Shown here: piece by piece, positions 19,561 through 27,801 of the stretch | Position numbering within the stretch: position 1 is the first letter of the stretch | Layout: the number at the start of each line of letters is the position of its first letter | DNA from: Planctomycetota bacterium | Lineage (GTDB): Bacteria; Planctomycetota; JAJSAM01; JAJVHW01 | Direction of reading: 5' to 3' | DNA: 35,749 bases | Assembly: GCA_024280885.1 (NCBI GenBank) | Contig: JAJRPF010000033.1 | Span: forward strand, 1-35,749 | Made by a program: the position numbers and the translations under genes | Notes under the pieces: generated by a model | What the model saw: only the letters and a program-made list of their open reading frames with translations | Database searches by the model: none | Told to the model about the DNA's origin: nothing

Positions 19561-21513
19561 ATGATACGAGCCAGACTCGGCCATGCCGGCGCGATGACGG
19601 TGCTTGCGGCTCTCGCGTTCACGAGCCTCTCGCTCGGTGGTGCCCAGCGCGTCTTCGCTCAGGACGGTGGGGCACAGGACGGTGGATTCGGCGTGCTGGC
19701 GACCGACGACGCTCCCGAGGTGACCGCTGGCGATGCCGTTGTCGACCGGACCGAGGTGCCTGCAGGTCAAGTGGTCCGGGTCACCATCCCGCTCTCGATC
19801 GTCGATCACTGGCATATCTACTCCGTCGACGAGGAAATGGGGCAGCCGACCGGCATCGAGGTTGCGGAGTGGCCCGAGGGGCTCTCCGGGGGGACCGTCG
19901 AGATCCTTCCCGAGGCGAAGGAATTCGTCATTCCGGGGTTGGAAGACTCGCCGCAGATGGTGCACGAGGGCGATGTCACCGTCTCGATGGACGTGACCGT
20001 GGCTGCCGACGCGAAGCCGGGCCCGCGCACCCTCTCGGGGCTCGTGAATTGGATGGCGTGCGACGACTCGTCGTGCCTGCCTCCGGACAGCGCGGAGTGG
20101 AGCGTGACGTTCGACGTGACCGCCGCGGTCGCCGGAGCGGTCGCGAGCCCCGAACCGCCCGCAGAGTCATCCGACGGCCTGAGTTGGGGACTCATTATCG
20201 AGGCTCTGACGCTCGGCTTCCTCACGGTCCTCACGCCATGCGTCTTTCCGATGCTTCCGATCACCGTCAGCTTCTTCGCGAAGCAGAAGGGGCCGGCGCT
20301 CCCGCGCTCCGTGGTCTACGGCTTCGGCTGGGTCTTCACGATTGTCGTCATCGGACTCATCTTGAAATCGTTCCTGGTGGAGATGGCAGTTTCGAGCCTC
20401 TTCAATGCTCTGGTCGGCCTCTTCTTCCTGGTCCTCTCACTCTCACTCTTCGGCCTCTTCGACCTACGTCTGCCCAGCGCGCTCTCGGATTGGTCGACGA
20501 AGAAGAGTTCGGTCGGCGGCCTCGTCGGCGCGTTCTTCATGGCGGTGACGCTCGCGATCACCAGCTTCAGTTGCTCGGTGCCGTTTCTCGCCGTCATGTT
20601 CCGCCGCTTCGAGAGCGGTGAGCACCTCCTGGCCGTGGTCGCGCTGACCGTCTACGCGTCGGCGCTCGCCGCACCCTTCGTCCTCTGTTCGGTTTTTCCG
20701 GCGTTGCTCGGTGTGCTCCCGCGCGCAGGATCGTGGATGAATGCGATCAAGGTGACGATGGGCTTCGTCGAGTTCGGCTTCGCCTTCAAGTTCCTGCGAA
20801 CCGTGGATATCAACTTCGGCTGGGGCCTGCTCCCACGCGACCTCGTGTTGGCAATCTGGATCGCATGCTCGCTCGCTGCGGCGCTCTATCTCTTCGGGCA
20901 TCTGGTGCTACCGCATGACACGAAGCCCGAGTCAGTCGGGGTGATACGGATGTGCTTCGGGATGATGTTCCTGAGCTTCGCCGTGTTTCTCGTGCCGCCG
21001 GTCTTTGGCAAGCCTCTTCCATCCATGGTCGAGGGCTTCATCCAGGGGACGCCCGAGGAACGGGGGCCGCTCTTTCGGCCGCGGGGCGCGGGTGGTGCAT
21101 CCGAGGACAGCGGGCATATCGCCTGGGTGAAGAATGACTGGGACGGCTCGATTGCGCGGGGTGCCGAGAAGAAACGTCCCGTGCTCTTCGACTTCACCGG
21201 CGTGGGGTGACCAAACTGTGTGGCCCTGGAGACATTGATCTCCAGGTCCCCGGCCGTGCGCCGGATCACAGACAAGCTCGAACTGGCCCAGATTTGGGTC
21301 CGCGACCCGAAGCTCTCACCGCTTGACAAGGAACAGCTCGCGCGGATGCTGAAGGTGTTCCGACGCGAGGCCATTCCGTTGCACGTGATGGTGGACCCGC
21401 ACACCGGCCAGGAGTTGATCCGCTTCAAGTACAACTCGCTCGTGGACGCAGACGACTACGTCGAGTTCCTCGAGAAGGGCATCGCCCTCTACGACGCGGC
21501 GCACGCGAAGTAG
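19561..21513 (+). CDS. dsbD: Probable selenocysteine-containing thiol:disulfide interchange protein DsbD
   Basis: The product is 650 residues if the TGA at 21208-21210 is read as selenocysteine (residue 550). The ATG at 19561 has GGAGG upstream and a signal peptide (cleavage near VFA-Q, residue 34). Residues about 50-190 are the periplasmic alpha-type domain with CDDSSC (C167, C172). Residues about 208-485 are the membrane core with its two family cysteines (C227 in TPCVFP, C338 in FSCSVP). The C-terminal thioredoxin domain begins near 515, and its active site reads DFTGVG-U-PN-C553 where CxxC is expected. The frame continues without another stop, through the cis-proline region (IPLHVMVDP), to TAG at 21511. 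DsbD moves electrons from cytoplasmic thioredoxin to periplasmic partners. Alternatives are a nonsense mutation or a sequencing error, but the position exactly at the catalytic cysteine argues against both. Confidence 0.85.
21211..21255 (+). promoter_or_regulatory. Candidate bacterial SECIS element downstream of the in-frame TGA
   Basis: CCTGGAGA (21225-21232) pairs perfectly with TCTCCAGG (21239-21246) across a CATTGA loop. GGCC on each side (21222-21225, 21252-21255) could extend the base. The apical loop begins 22 bases after the TGA, inside the range usual for bacterial SECIS elements, which sit within the coding sequence just after the Sec codon. Opened by two base pairs, the loop would begin with G, a common SECIS feature. 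Structure seen; function inferred. Confidence 0.65.
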
Positions 21514-21535
21514 GCCGGGCTCTCTGCCACCCGGC
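21514..21535. terminator. Bidirectional terminator between convergent DsbD and cyclophilin genes
   Basis: GCCGGG (21514-21519) pairs with CCCGGC (21530-21535) across a 10-base loop. The hairpin fills the whole 22-base gap between the stop of the DsbD gene and the stop of the minus-strand cyclophilin gene. It is short and without T tracts, so strength is uncertain. Confidence 0.6.
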
Positions 21536-22558
21536 TCAGCGCAGGCTTGTGCGGACGCGGACCACCTTCTCGGCGCGCTTCGGCCGGCCCGTTGCGGCGT
21601 CGAGCTCCGCCGCAGCGATGGCGTCTGCCACGTCGAGGCCCTCGATCACCGTTCCCAGGACGGCGTAGGCGCCGGGCAACTCTTCGGCCGCCGTGGCGGC
21701 GTCCCCGAGTGTGATGAACCACTGACTCGAAGCCGAGTCCGGGTGCGGACCACGTGCCAGTGCGATGACGCCGCGCTCGAGAGGTGTCGTCACCGTCTCG
21801 GCGGGCAGGTACCAACCCGACGTGCCGGTCCCGTCGCCGCGCGAATCGCCGGTTTGCACGAGCAGTGCAGGAACCACGCGCCAGAAGGGTAAGTCGCCGT
21901 AGAACCCGCTGCGCGCGAGCGACCAGAAGTGGGACACGGAGTTGAACGAGCGCGTGCCGTCGAGCGCGATGGTGATCGGAGCGCGCGTTGTCTCCACCCG
22001 CACGATCAGGCGCCGCGAACCGGCTGGCGTCGCGACGACGACCTCGACCGGATCGGCGGTGAGCGGGGCTTCGTCGGCCCCCATCGAGAGCGCGGTCGTC
22101 AGGCGCAGGGTGCCCGGCGCGACGGCGGCGAAACGAATCTCCCCGCGGAGTTCGTCGTGTGCCGGGACCAGCATGCGCCGCGAGGGGTGTGTCTTGAAAC
22201 GCAGCTTCGGGCCGCCCGCGGCACCCACGTCTTCGTTGGCTTCCTCCTCGTTGCGCTCGCTCACGACGAATTGTCCGTGGAGTCGCGTCACGGTCGCCGC
22301 GCGCAAAGAGTCGCCTTCGACCCGCACCGAAATCGAGTCGCTCGCGAGCCGTAGGACCGGCAGCGTCACCGCCGTGGAGGCGGGGTTCTTGATGACGACA
22401 TCGAGGATGATGTCGTCGCCGAGCCGCAGCTTCTTTGCGCGCGGAGTGGCCGTGATCGTGAGCGGGTGGTCGGCGGCCCGGGCACTCGGAGCGAGCGCGG
22501 GCGCGGCCAGGGCAACCGCGATCCCGAGCGTGGCAGCGATCCCGATTGCGCTTCTCAT
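21536..22558 (-). CDS. Exported cyclophilin-type peptidyl-prolyl isomerase with an extra N-terminal domain
   Basis: The protein has 340 residues. A signal peptide covers residues 1-28 (ARA-AD). Residues about 30-190 look beta-rich, like an immunoglobulin-type fold (LTITATPRAKKLRLGDDIIL), and are not part of the classical enzyme. Residues about 195-335 are the cyclophilin domain: SVSHFWSLARSGFYG, FWRVVPALLVQTGD, GVIALARG, SSQWFITLGD. The catalytic arginine of the F-x-R-V-x-P motif is kept, but the usual histidine before it (FHR) is tryptophan, so activity may differ. It would act on proline bonds in the periplasm. Its ATG overlaps the stop of the upstream heptosyltransferase-like gene (ATGA), indicating coupled translation. 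Confidence 0.9.
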   Translation of the reverse strand: MRSAIGIAATLGIAVALAAPALAPSARAADHPLTITATPRAKKLRLGDDIILDVVIKNPASTAVTLPVLRLASDSISVRVEGDSLRAATVTRLHGQFVVSERNEEEANEDVGAAGGPKLRFKTHPSRRMLVPAHDELRGEIRFAAVAPGTLRLTTALSMGADEAPLTADPVEVVVATPAGSRRLIVRVETTRAPITIALDGTRSFNSVSHFWSLARSGFYGDLPFWRVVPALLVQTGDSRGDGTGTSGWYLPAETVTTPLERGVIALARGPHPDSASSQWFITLGDAATAAEELPGAYAVLGTVIEGLDVADAIAAAELDAATGRPKRAEKVVRVRTSLR

Positions 22559-23700
22559 GCCACCGTCTCGCGCGGTCGCGGAAGGGCGCGCTGCACACCG
22601 CGCCAGGCGTCGTCGGGGTCTAGAAGTGTCATGCAGATGGGATCATCGCATTTTCGCAGCTTGCACGGCGCGCAGTAGACGCCTTTCCACACTGCGGTCG
22701 TATGCGCTCCGGGCGGTCGATAGATGGCCGGGTCTTTCGGGCCGAAGAGTGCGACGGTCGGGCGCCCGACGAGTCCGGCGAGAACGGCCGGGCCCGAGTC
22801 GGCGCCGACGACCAGCGCCGCTGCCTCGATCTGAGCGCGCAATTCCATGAGCGAACCCGTCGCGGGCGCAGGTGTCGCCGCGCCGTCCGAGGCCGCTGTG
22901 ATCTCGCGCGCGAGGCTTTCTTGACCCGGTCCGTAGCTGACCAGCACCGCGAGGCCCCGCTCGTCGCGCAGACGCTGCGCAAGCGCACCGAAGTGAGCGG
23001 CCGGCCAGCGCTTGAAGGCCCCGAAAGCGCTGGTTCCGGCGATCAGCAGCGCGAACGGACGCCCCCGCATCCCGGCCGCGTCGAGCGCCGCCGTGACGGC
23101 CTCTCGGACGTCGTCGGAGATGGCTGGCAGCAGCGGCCCCGCCGCCGCCTCTGCGGTTCCGAGTTCGGCAGCCACGCCAAGTTCGGCAGCCAACACCGCG
23201 TCGGAGTCCCTCTCGCTTGGGCCGCTCCGTCGCAGTGGCGCGAAGAGGCGCCGCGCCTGGTCGCCGCGATGCTCGCGCGGGTTGTCGGAGGCTGGCACGA
23301 TCTCGTTGGCGAAGCGTGCCGAACCCTCGCGCGCAGCGGGTGGCGCGAGGGCGACTCGGCGCGCGGCACCGGAGAGACGCGCCACCAGCGCGCCCCGCAG
23401 ATTGCCCTGCGCATCGACGGCGACGGTCGGCCCCCACGCACGCAACTCGGCGCGCAAGCGAAGGAGTGCACGGATATTCGTGCCGATCCCGCCGCCGTGG
23501 CTGCGCTCGAAGACGAAGAGTCGATCGATCGACGGGTGTCCCTCGAGCAGCGCCGCGAAGCGCCTCTCGACAACCCAGCCGAGTTCCGCCTCCGGCCGCG
23601 CCGCGCGGAGTTCGGAGAATGCCGGGAGGGTCTGCAGTACGTCGCCCATCGCAGACAGACGCACGATCAGGATCTTCTCGGAGGCTGCGCCGTGGCTCAC
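22555..23700 (-). CDS. GT9 (heptosyltransferase-like) glycosyltransferase
   Basis: The protein has 381 residues. The N-terminus KILIVRLSAMGDVLQTLP is the hallmark of the ADP-heptose:LPS heptosyltransferase family (GT9). The second Rossmann half is marked by FALLIAGTSAFGAFKRWP and by VVGADSGPAVLAGLVGRPTV, the nucleotide-sugar site. Near the C-terminus is the four-cysteine motif CAPCKLRKCDDPIC, seen in a subset of GT9 proteins. It probably adds a heptose-like sugar to the inner LPS core on the cytoplasmic side of the inner membrane. The start is GTG at 23700, chosen because the frame upstream loses homology; no strong ribosome-binding site is seen. It is coupled to the cyclophilin gene and separate from the LPS-core set at 27-31 kb. 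Confidence 0.9.
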   Translation of the reverse strand: MSHGAASEKILIVRLSAMGDVLQTLPAFSELRAARPEAELGWVVERRFAALLEGHPSIDRLFVFERSHGGGIGTNIRALLRLRAELRAWGPTVAVDAQGNLRGALVARLSGAARRVALAPPAAREGSARFANEIVPASDNPREHRGDQARRLFAPLRRSGPSERDSDAVLAAELGVAAELGTAEAAAGPLLPAISDDVREAVTAALDAAGMRGRPFALLIAGTSAFGAFKRWPAAHFGALAQRLRDERGLAVLVSYGPGQESLAREITAASDGAATPAPATGSLMELRAQIEAAALVVGADSGPAVLAGLVGRPTVALFGPKDPAIYRPPGAHTTAVWKGVYCAPCKLRKCDDPICMTLLDPDDAWRGVQRALPRPRETVA

Positions 23701-23733
23701 GCTGCGAGTATGCGGGCGAGGCCTACCGCCTGC

Positions 23734-23777
23734 GAACAGTTGTTCTCCAGCGCGCTGATCGGAGAGAACGATCGTTC
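23734..23777. promoter_or_regulatory. Two LexA-like palindromes 32 bp apart in a divergent promoter region
   Basis: GAAC-AGTT-GTTC (23734-23745) and GAAC-GATC-GTTC (23766-23777) share the pattern GAAC-R-NN-Y-GTTC. Their centres are 32 bp apart, about three helical turns, so they face the same side of the DNA. They lie in the 231-base gap between the GT9 gene (minus) and the secreted-protein gene (plus). The pattern matches the LexA box of Gram-positive type; which regulator binds here is unknown. Confidence 0.45.
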
Positions 23778-23931
23778 GCAGGTTTCGAGGCGCCTCGTCC
23801 CCGGTCCCGCCTCGAAGGCGGCTGGCAGGGCTTTCGCGCATGTTCGGGTATCCACCTCGCAGCGCGCTGGGCAGACTGGCGTAACATCGGGGATTGGTCC
23901 CCAGGTTCGGGCCCCGAAGATCGGAGACTCC

Positions 23932-26355
23932 GTGTCCACTCCTCAGAAGACCGCTCCTCCAGGGAAACTCCCGCGCGCGCGTGCCGCCGCTCGCCGTCAC
24001 GGAGCCTTGGGCGTATTCGCCTTGGCCGTCGTGGCTGCGCCGGCGATTTACGCCGGGTGCCTGGCTCCGTCCGACGCCGTCGTGGACGGCTCCAACGCGG
24101 TCGGCGTCTTCTGGGGGAACACTGACGGCGAACTGCTCTACGTCCGCAACACGTCGGGGACGAAAGAGCTGGTTCGCCGCAAGCTCCGCCAAGCGTCCGA
24201 GATCGTTGCCCAGGCCAAGACGCGGAACGACTTCTTCGTGGGCCCCAACCCGCAGACCTGGGTGGACTTCCACTCGGGCACGGTCAATTCCGATGGCGAT
24301 CTGGCATTCGTGGCGTCCACCAACGCGGCGGACGATCCCGATACGCGCTTCAACGAGACCATCGCCCGACGGGGCGTCTACGCACAGCCCGGGAACAGGA
24401 TCATTCAGATCGCCCGCTTCGGCGAGCCGTCACCTTTCCGTGACGGGATCGGTCAGCCGATCCCCTGGGCCTCGTTCTTCGACGCGGCGGCCGAACGACG
24501 CAGCGACACCGATTTCGCGCGGATCGTCTTCTCGGCCCAACTCCTGGAGTCCACAGGCCCGCGCCTCGGGATCTTCCGCTGGGACCAGAGCACGTTCGGC
24601 ATCACGTCCGTCGTCATGGTCGGTGACCAGTCGCCAGCCGGCGGCTCCATCACGACGCTGGCACGCATGCGCGCCAACGAGGAAGGCGACGTGGCACTCT
24701 TCGCCGGATCGCAGGTCGGCGACTCCGGGCCGATCTCGGCGGGGTTGCTGCTCATTCTCGAGGACGGGACCAAGCTCCGGATCGTGCGCTTCGGTGGTGT
24801 GGACGATGGCGATCCCGCGCCGACCAAGGGCTTCTTCTCGATCCTGAACGACTTCGCCCTCGCCGACGACGGCACGCTCGTGTTCTCCGCGACAGTGGCG
24901 GGCGGCAATGGCAGTGGTGCGTATCGCGCGCGTCCGCCGCTCTATCAGCCGGAGGCGCTGATGGAGGAGGGCGGGGCGACGCCCCTCGGCGGCACCTACG
25001 GCTCGTTCAGCGCCGCGAAGGTACGCATGGCTCCGAGTGGCGATGTGCTGATCGGCGTCGTCCTCTCCGACGACGTCGGTGGCGAGGGGATCTTCTCGAT
25101 CGCCGCGGATTCGTCGGAGGTCCTGCCGCTCGCGAACCCCTCCTCGACGCTCGGGATCGCGGTCTTCGGGGGCGGGAGCGGCGGCTATCAGACCGAAACG
25201 GAGACACACGCAGTTCTCCCCGCCGATGGCTCCGAGGCCGGCCCCAACGACTTCCGCGTCGCGAAGCTCGATCTCAAGAACAAGGTCCCGCTCAGGCAGG
25301 ACGCGATCCGCTTCTCGGGCGCATTCCGGCTTCCGTCCGCGGGCGAAGCGGTGGGCGAGCTGGCGCCGGTCGTCGTCGGCCTCGGTACGTACGAACGCCG
25401 GACGCCGGGACGAGTCTGGAGCGACGCCGAACTCACGCGCATCCGACAAGTTCGCGTGAGCGTCTCGCGCTCGCCGGGCAACAACTTCGTCTTCGGGTTC
25501 GACAACGCGGGCACCGGGACGATGACCTTCAACCTCGTTGACCAGAGAGCGCCCAAGACGAAGGTGGCCGCCGACGGATCGTCGGCGACGTGGGCCTTCA
25601 ACTCCAGCCTGGGGCGCGGTAAGTTCACGCTCGACCTAGCGCGCGGCACCTACGATCTGCGACTCGCGAGCGGCACCATCAACCCGTCGTTCGAGCCTGC
25701 TGGGTTCCGCATCGGCCTGACGTTGCAGACCGAGGCCGATGTGATCGCGGGGCGTGACGAGGACGACGCGCTCTTCCACCAAGCGCACGTGATCGGTGCC
25801 GCGGAGAAGCCGTTCGGACGCGGTCGCCGCGTCGTCTCGAATGGCGCGGGCATCGCCGGTGGCGGGCTCTTTGTCGATGGGCTGCTCGTGAAGCGCAAGC
25901 TGAAGGTGAGCAAGGGGCAGGCCGCGCCGACCGTTGCCTCCGACAGCATCCGCATGGACGGGACGCTGCGCATCTGTCCCGGCGGAACGGCTCCGGGTAC
26001 GCCTGGTCTCACGGCCTCGTTCCAATTGGGCGACCTCCAGCTCTCGAATCTGCGCATGTCGCGGCGAGGGAAGTCCGGCTCCCGCTATCGCTATCGCAGC
26101 GCCAAGGGCGAGAGTCCGGTCGTGCGCCTCGACGTCGACGTCACGAAGGGCACGTTCCGCGTCCTGGTCAAGGGGGCCGAGCCCCTCTCCCAGCTTCTCG
26201 ACGCCGACTTCTCGGGCGGAAGCGCCACGAACGGCAGCAACGTCGAGGTCGGCGGAATGACGGTGCCGTTCTCGTTCTTCGTCGAGCGCGTCTACGAAGA
26301 TGCGTACGACGTGCAGCTCCGGCGCATGAAGGGCGGGAAGATCTTCCAGCGGTGA
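23932..26355 (+). CDS. Large secreted beta-rich protein of unknown function
   Basis: The protein has 807 residues. A basic N-terminus and hydrophobic segment (GALGVFALAVVAAPAIYAG, about 25-43) followed by a cysteine suggest export, possibly as a lipoprotein. Residues about 55-430 hold repeated units with the pattern DGDLAFVAS / EGDVALFAG / DGTLVFSAT / SGDVLIGVV, like the beta-propeller-type repeats of planctomycete and PEP-CTERM-associated secreted proteins (DUF7453-like). The second half is beta-strand-rich with a repeated theme (KLDLKNKVPLRQDAIRFSGAF, KRKLKVSKGQ...DSIRMDGTL). No catalytic motif was seen. The start is the GTG at 23932 with GGAG at good spacing. Its stop is followed after 8 bases by the first hairpin of repeat copy C. 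A surface or matrix role is likely but unproven. Confidence 0.8.
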   Translation: MSTPQKTAPPGKLPRARAAARRHGALGVFALAVVAAPAIYAGCLAPSDAVVDGSNAVGVFWGNTDGELLYVRNTSGTKELVRRKLRQASEIVAQAKTRNDFFVGPNPQTWVDFHSGTVNSDGDLAFVASTNAADDPDTRFNETIARRGVYAQPGNRIIQIARFGEPSPFRDGIGQPIPWASFFDAAAERRSDTDFARIVFSAQLLESTGPRLGIFRWDQSTFGITSVVMVGDQSPAGGSITTLARMRANEEGDVALFAGSQVGDSGPISAGLLLILEDGTKLRIVRFGGVDDGDPAPTKGFFSILNDFALADDGTLVFSATVAGGNGSGAYRARPPLYQPEALMEEGGATPLGGTYGSFSAAKVRMAPSGDVLIGVVLSDDVGGEGIFSIAADSSEVLPLANPSSTLGIAVFGGGSGGYQTETETHAVLPADGSEAGPNDFRVAKLDLKNKVPLRQDAIRFSGAFRLPSAGEAVGELAPVVVGLGTYERRTPGRVWSDAELTRIRQVRVSVSRSPGNNFVFGFDNAGTGTMTFNLVDQRAPKTKVAADGSSATWAFNSSLGRGKFTLDLARGTYDLRLASGTINPSFEPAGFRIGLTLQTEADVIAGRDEDDALFHQAHVIGAAEKPFGRGRRVVSNGAGIAGGGLFVDGLLVKRKLKVSKGQAAPTVASDSIRMDGTLRICPGGTAPGTPGLTASFQLGDLQLSNLRMSRRGKSGSRYRYRSAKGESPVVRLDVDVTKGTFRVLVKGAEPLSQLLDADFSGGSATNGSNVEVGGMTVPFSFFVERVYEDAYDVQLRRMKGGKIFQR

Positions 26356-26363
26356 GTGTCATG

Positions 26364-26639
26364 CCGTGAGCGGAGCTCACGGCCCGCCACTCACGTGTTG
26401 CGTTGGGGTCGCCTCCGGCTCCCCGCTCGCTCGCGCTCGCATGTTCGGCTCTGGTCGGTGCTCCGGCTGCTTCAACCGGGGCGGCGCTCGGAGTTCGTGA
26501 CCGCGCATCGGGGCGGGATCTCGTCGTCTGAAGTGAGTGCGTCGCGAGATCGGGTTTCGCAGGCGGAATCCCCTCCCGTCGCCTCACCGCGAGTGTCACG
26601 GTTTGTGCGGACGCACAAAACCCGCCACTCGCTCGCGTT
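26364..26639 (+). repeat. Dispersed intergenic repeat family 1, copy C
   Basis: The copy opens with a perfect 8-bp hairpin with loop GGA (26364-26371 / 26375-26382), eight bases after the stop codon of the preceding gene, as in copy B. The shared core follows: CATGTTCGGCT near 26440, GCTTCAACCGGGG at 26469-26481 and CGGGTTTCGCAGGCG at 26551-26565. Near the end, TTTGTGCG-GA-CGCACAAA forms a hairpin (about 26602-26619) at the place of the GTGC-TCC-GCAC hairpin of copy B. The end is CACTCGCTCGCG, as in copy B. No coding signal is convincing. Confidence 0.85.
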
Positions 26640-26726
26640 TCCGGCGCCGTCGTGATGGGTGGGGCGTTCTCTCCGTCGTCCATTTCCAGCCCTCGGACGC
26701 TCCGATTAACCCACGGCGTGGCGGCG

Positions 26727-26829
26727 TCGAAATCGCGTGCCTGGCTCAATTCTTGCGCGCGCTGACGAGCCTCGCCCTCGTCCATCCGGCTGGCCGCGCG
26801 AAGGAATTGAGCCTGGCACGGTATTTCGA
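26727..26829. repeat. Large inverted repeat carrying two family-2 cores
   Basis: Two 35-base arms (26727-26761 and 26795-26829) are inverted copies that agree at about 30 of 35 positions. The right arm contains AATTGAGCCTGGCACGGT and the left arm its near-complement. The 33-base centre shows no clear feature. The whole could form a long hairpin or be a small non-autonomous mobile element. It lies in the gene-free stretch 26640-26967, upstream of the LPS-core set; nothing else stands out in that stretch. Confidence 0.75.
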
Positions 26830-26967
26830 CCCCTCGACGAGTCGCGATCCACCCAGATCTCCCACCTCGCCGTCACCGCTCCGCCCCGGCTTTCCGTCGC
26901 ACGGGATTCCTCGCGACCAGGTCGTGCGACTCTGGCTCGCAGGCTGCCGCTCCGCTCTCATGGGGCG

Positions 26968-27801
26968 ATGCGCCCGGCTCCTCCTCCTGGATTCGTCCAA
27001 CGTGATGTCGATGGTGCGACGTTTCTGGCTCGCGAGGACGTCTCGGACGCGCTGATCGCGGCCGGACTCTCGCGTCCGGAGAGGTTGCGCCACCGAGCCC
27101 ACGCGGAGTACGCCGGGCGGGGACGACCGTTCGCGATCGATGTCCGTGATGTGGGCGCCGTCTTCGTGCGGCCCTATCTGCACGGCGGACTGCTCGGCAA
27201 GGTGACGAACGCTACGCATCTCAGCGACGGACGCTTTCGGGGCGAGCTGGAGATCCTCGTCGCGGCCCGCACCGCAGAGCTCCCGGTCCCCGAACCCCTC
27301 GCGGTGATATCGCGTCCGCGCATCTTCGGCACGCGGATCGGGTGGCTGCTCGTGCGCGAGGAGCCCGGCGCGCAGGACCTCATGGCGTTCCTCTCTGCGT
27401 CCCGATTCGCTGTGGAGCGACGGCGGGTTCTCGAGGCGGCCGGGCGCGCCGTGCGGACGCTGCACGACGCGGGCTTCGAGCATCCGGATCTGCATCTCAA
27501 GAATCTGCTCTTGCTTGCAGACGGCAGCGTCCTCGTTCTGGACCTGGATCGCTCCCGCCGCGTGCCGTCTTTGACGAACGAAGAGCGCCTGACCGGGCTC
27601 TTCCGCTTCGACCGCTACGCCGCGAAACAGGCCGCTCGCGGGGCGCCGGTGAGTCGCGTGGATCGTCTCCGTTTTCTGCGCGCCTACGCCGGAGACGATT
27701 GGCCGGAGCGGGCAGAGGTGCGCGCGCTCGCCGGGCGTCTCGCGCGTCACATCGCGTTGCACGCTTCAGCGCGCAAGGGTGCTCAGGGGGCCAACTCGTG
27801 A
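26968..27801 (+). CDS. KdkA-like LPS-core (Kdo) kinase
   Basis: The protein has 277 residues. It has the minimal kinase fold of the KdkA/RfaP/InaA family: HPDLHLKNLL (172-181) holds the catalytic aspartate, and VLDLDRSR (190-197) the metal-binding aspartate. The N-terminal lobe includes VGAVFVRPYLHGGLLG. KdkA phosphorylates the Kdo residue of lipid A-Kdo in the cytoplasm; its length matches that family. The ATG at 26968 was chosen because the conserved sequence starts there; the open frame upstream runs through the inverted repeat at 26727-26829 and is not protein-like. The gene starts an overlapping set, with its stop overlapping the GTG of the GT2 gene (GTGA). The substrate is inferred from family and context. 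Confidence 0.88.
   Translation: MRPAPPPGFVQRDVDGATFLAREDVSDALIAAGLSRPERLRHRAHAEYAGRGRPFAIDVRDVGAVFVRPYLHGGLLGKVTNATHLSDGRFRGELEILVAARTAELPVPEPLAVISRPRIFGTRIGWLLVREEPGAQDLMAFLSASRFAVERRRVLEAAGRAVRTLHDAGFEHPDLHLKNLLLLADGSVLVLDLDRSRRVPSLTNEERLTGLFRFDRYAAKQAARGAPVSRVDRLRFLRAYAGDDWPERAEVRALAGRLARHIALHASARKGAQGANS

Noticed and set aside
21208..21210. Reading the TGA in the DsbD gene as an ordinary stop, with the downstream frame as a separate small gene
   Set aside because: The downstream part lacks its own ribosome-binding site and encodes only the second half of a thioredoxin fold in the same frame; the TGA falls exactly on the catalytic cysteine position.
22702..23931. Long N-terminal extension of the secreted protein upstream of 23932
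   Set aside because: It overlaps the GT9 gene on the other strand, is arginine-rich and has no homology; a signal peptide and ribosome-binding site mark the GTG at 23932.
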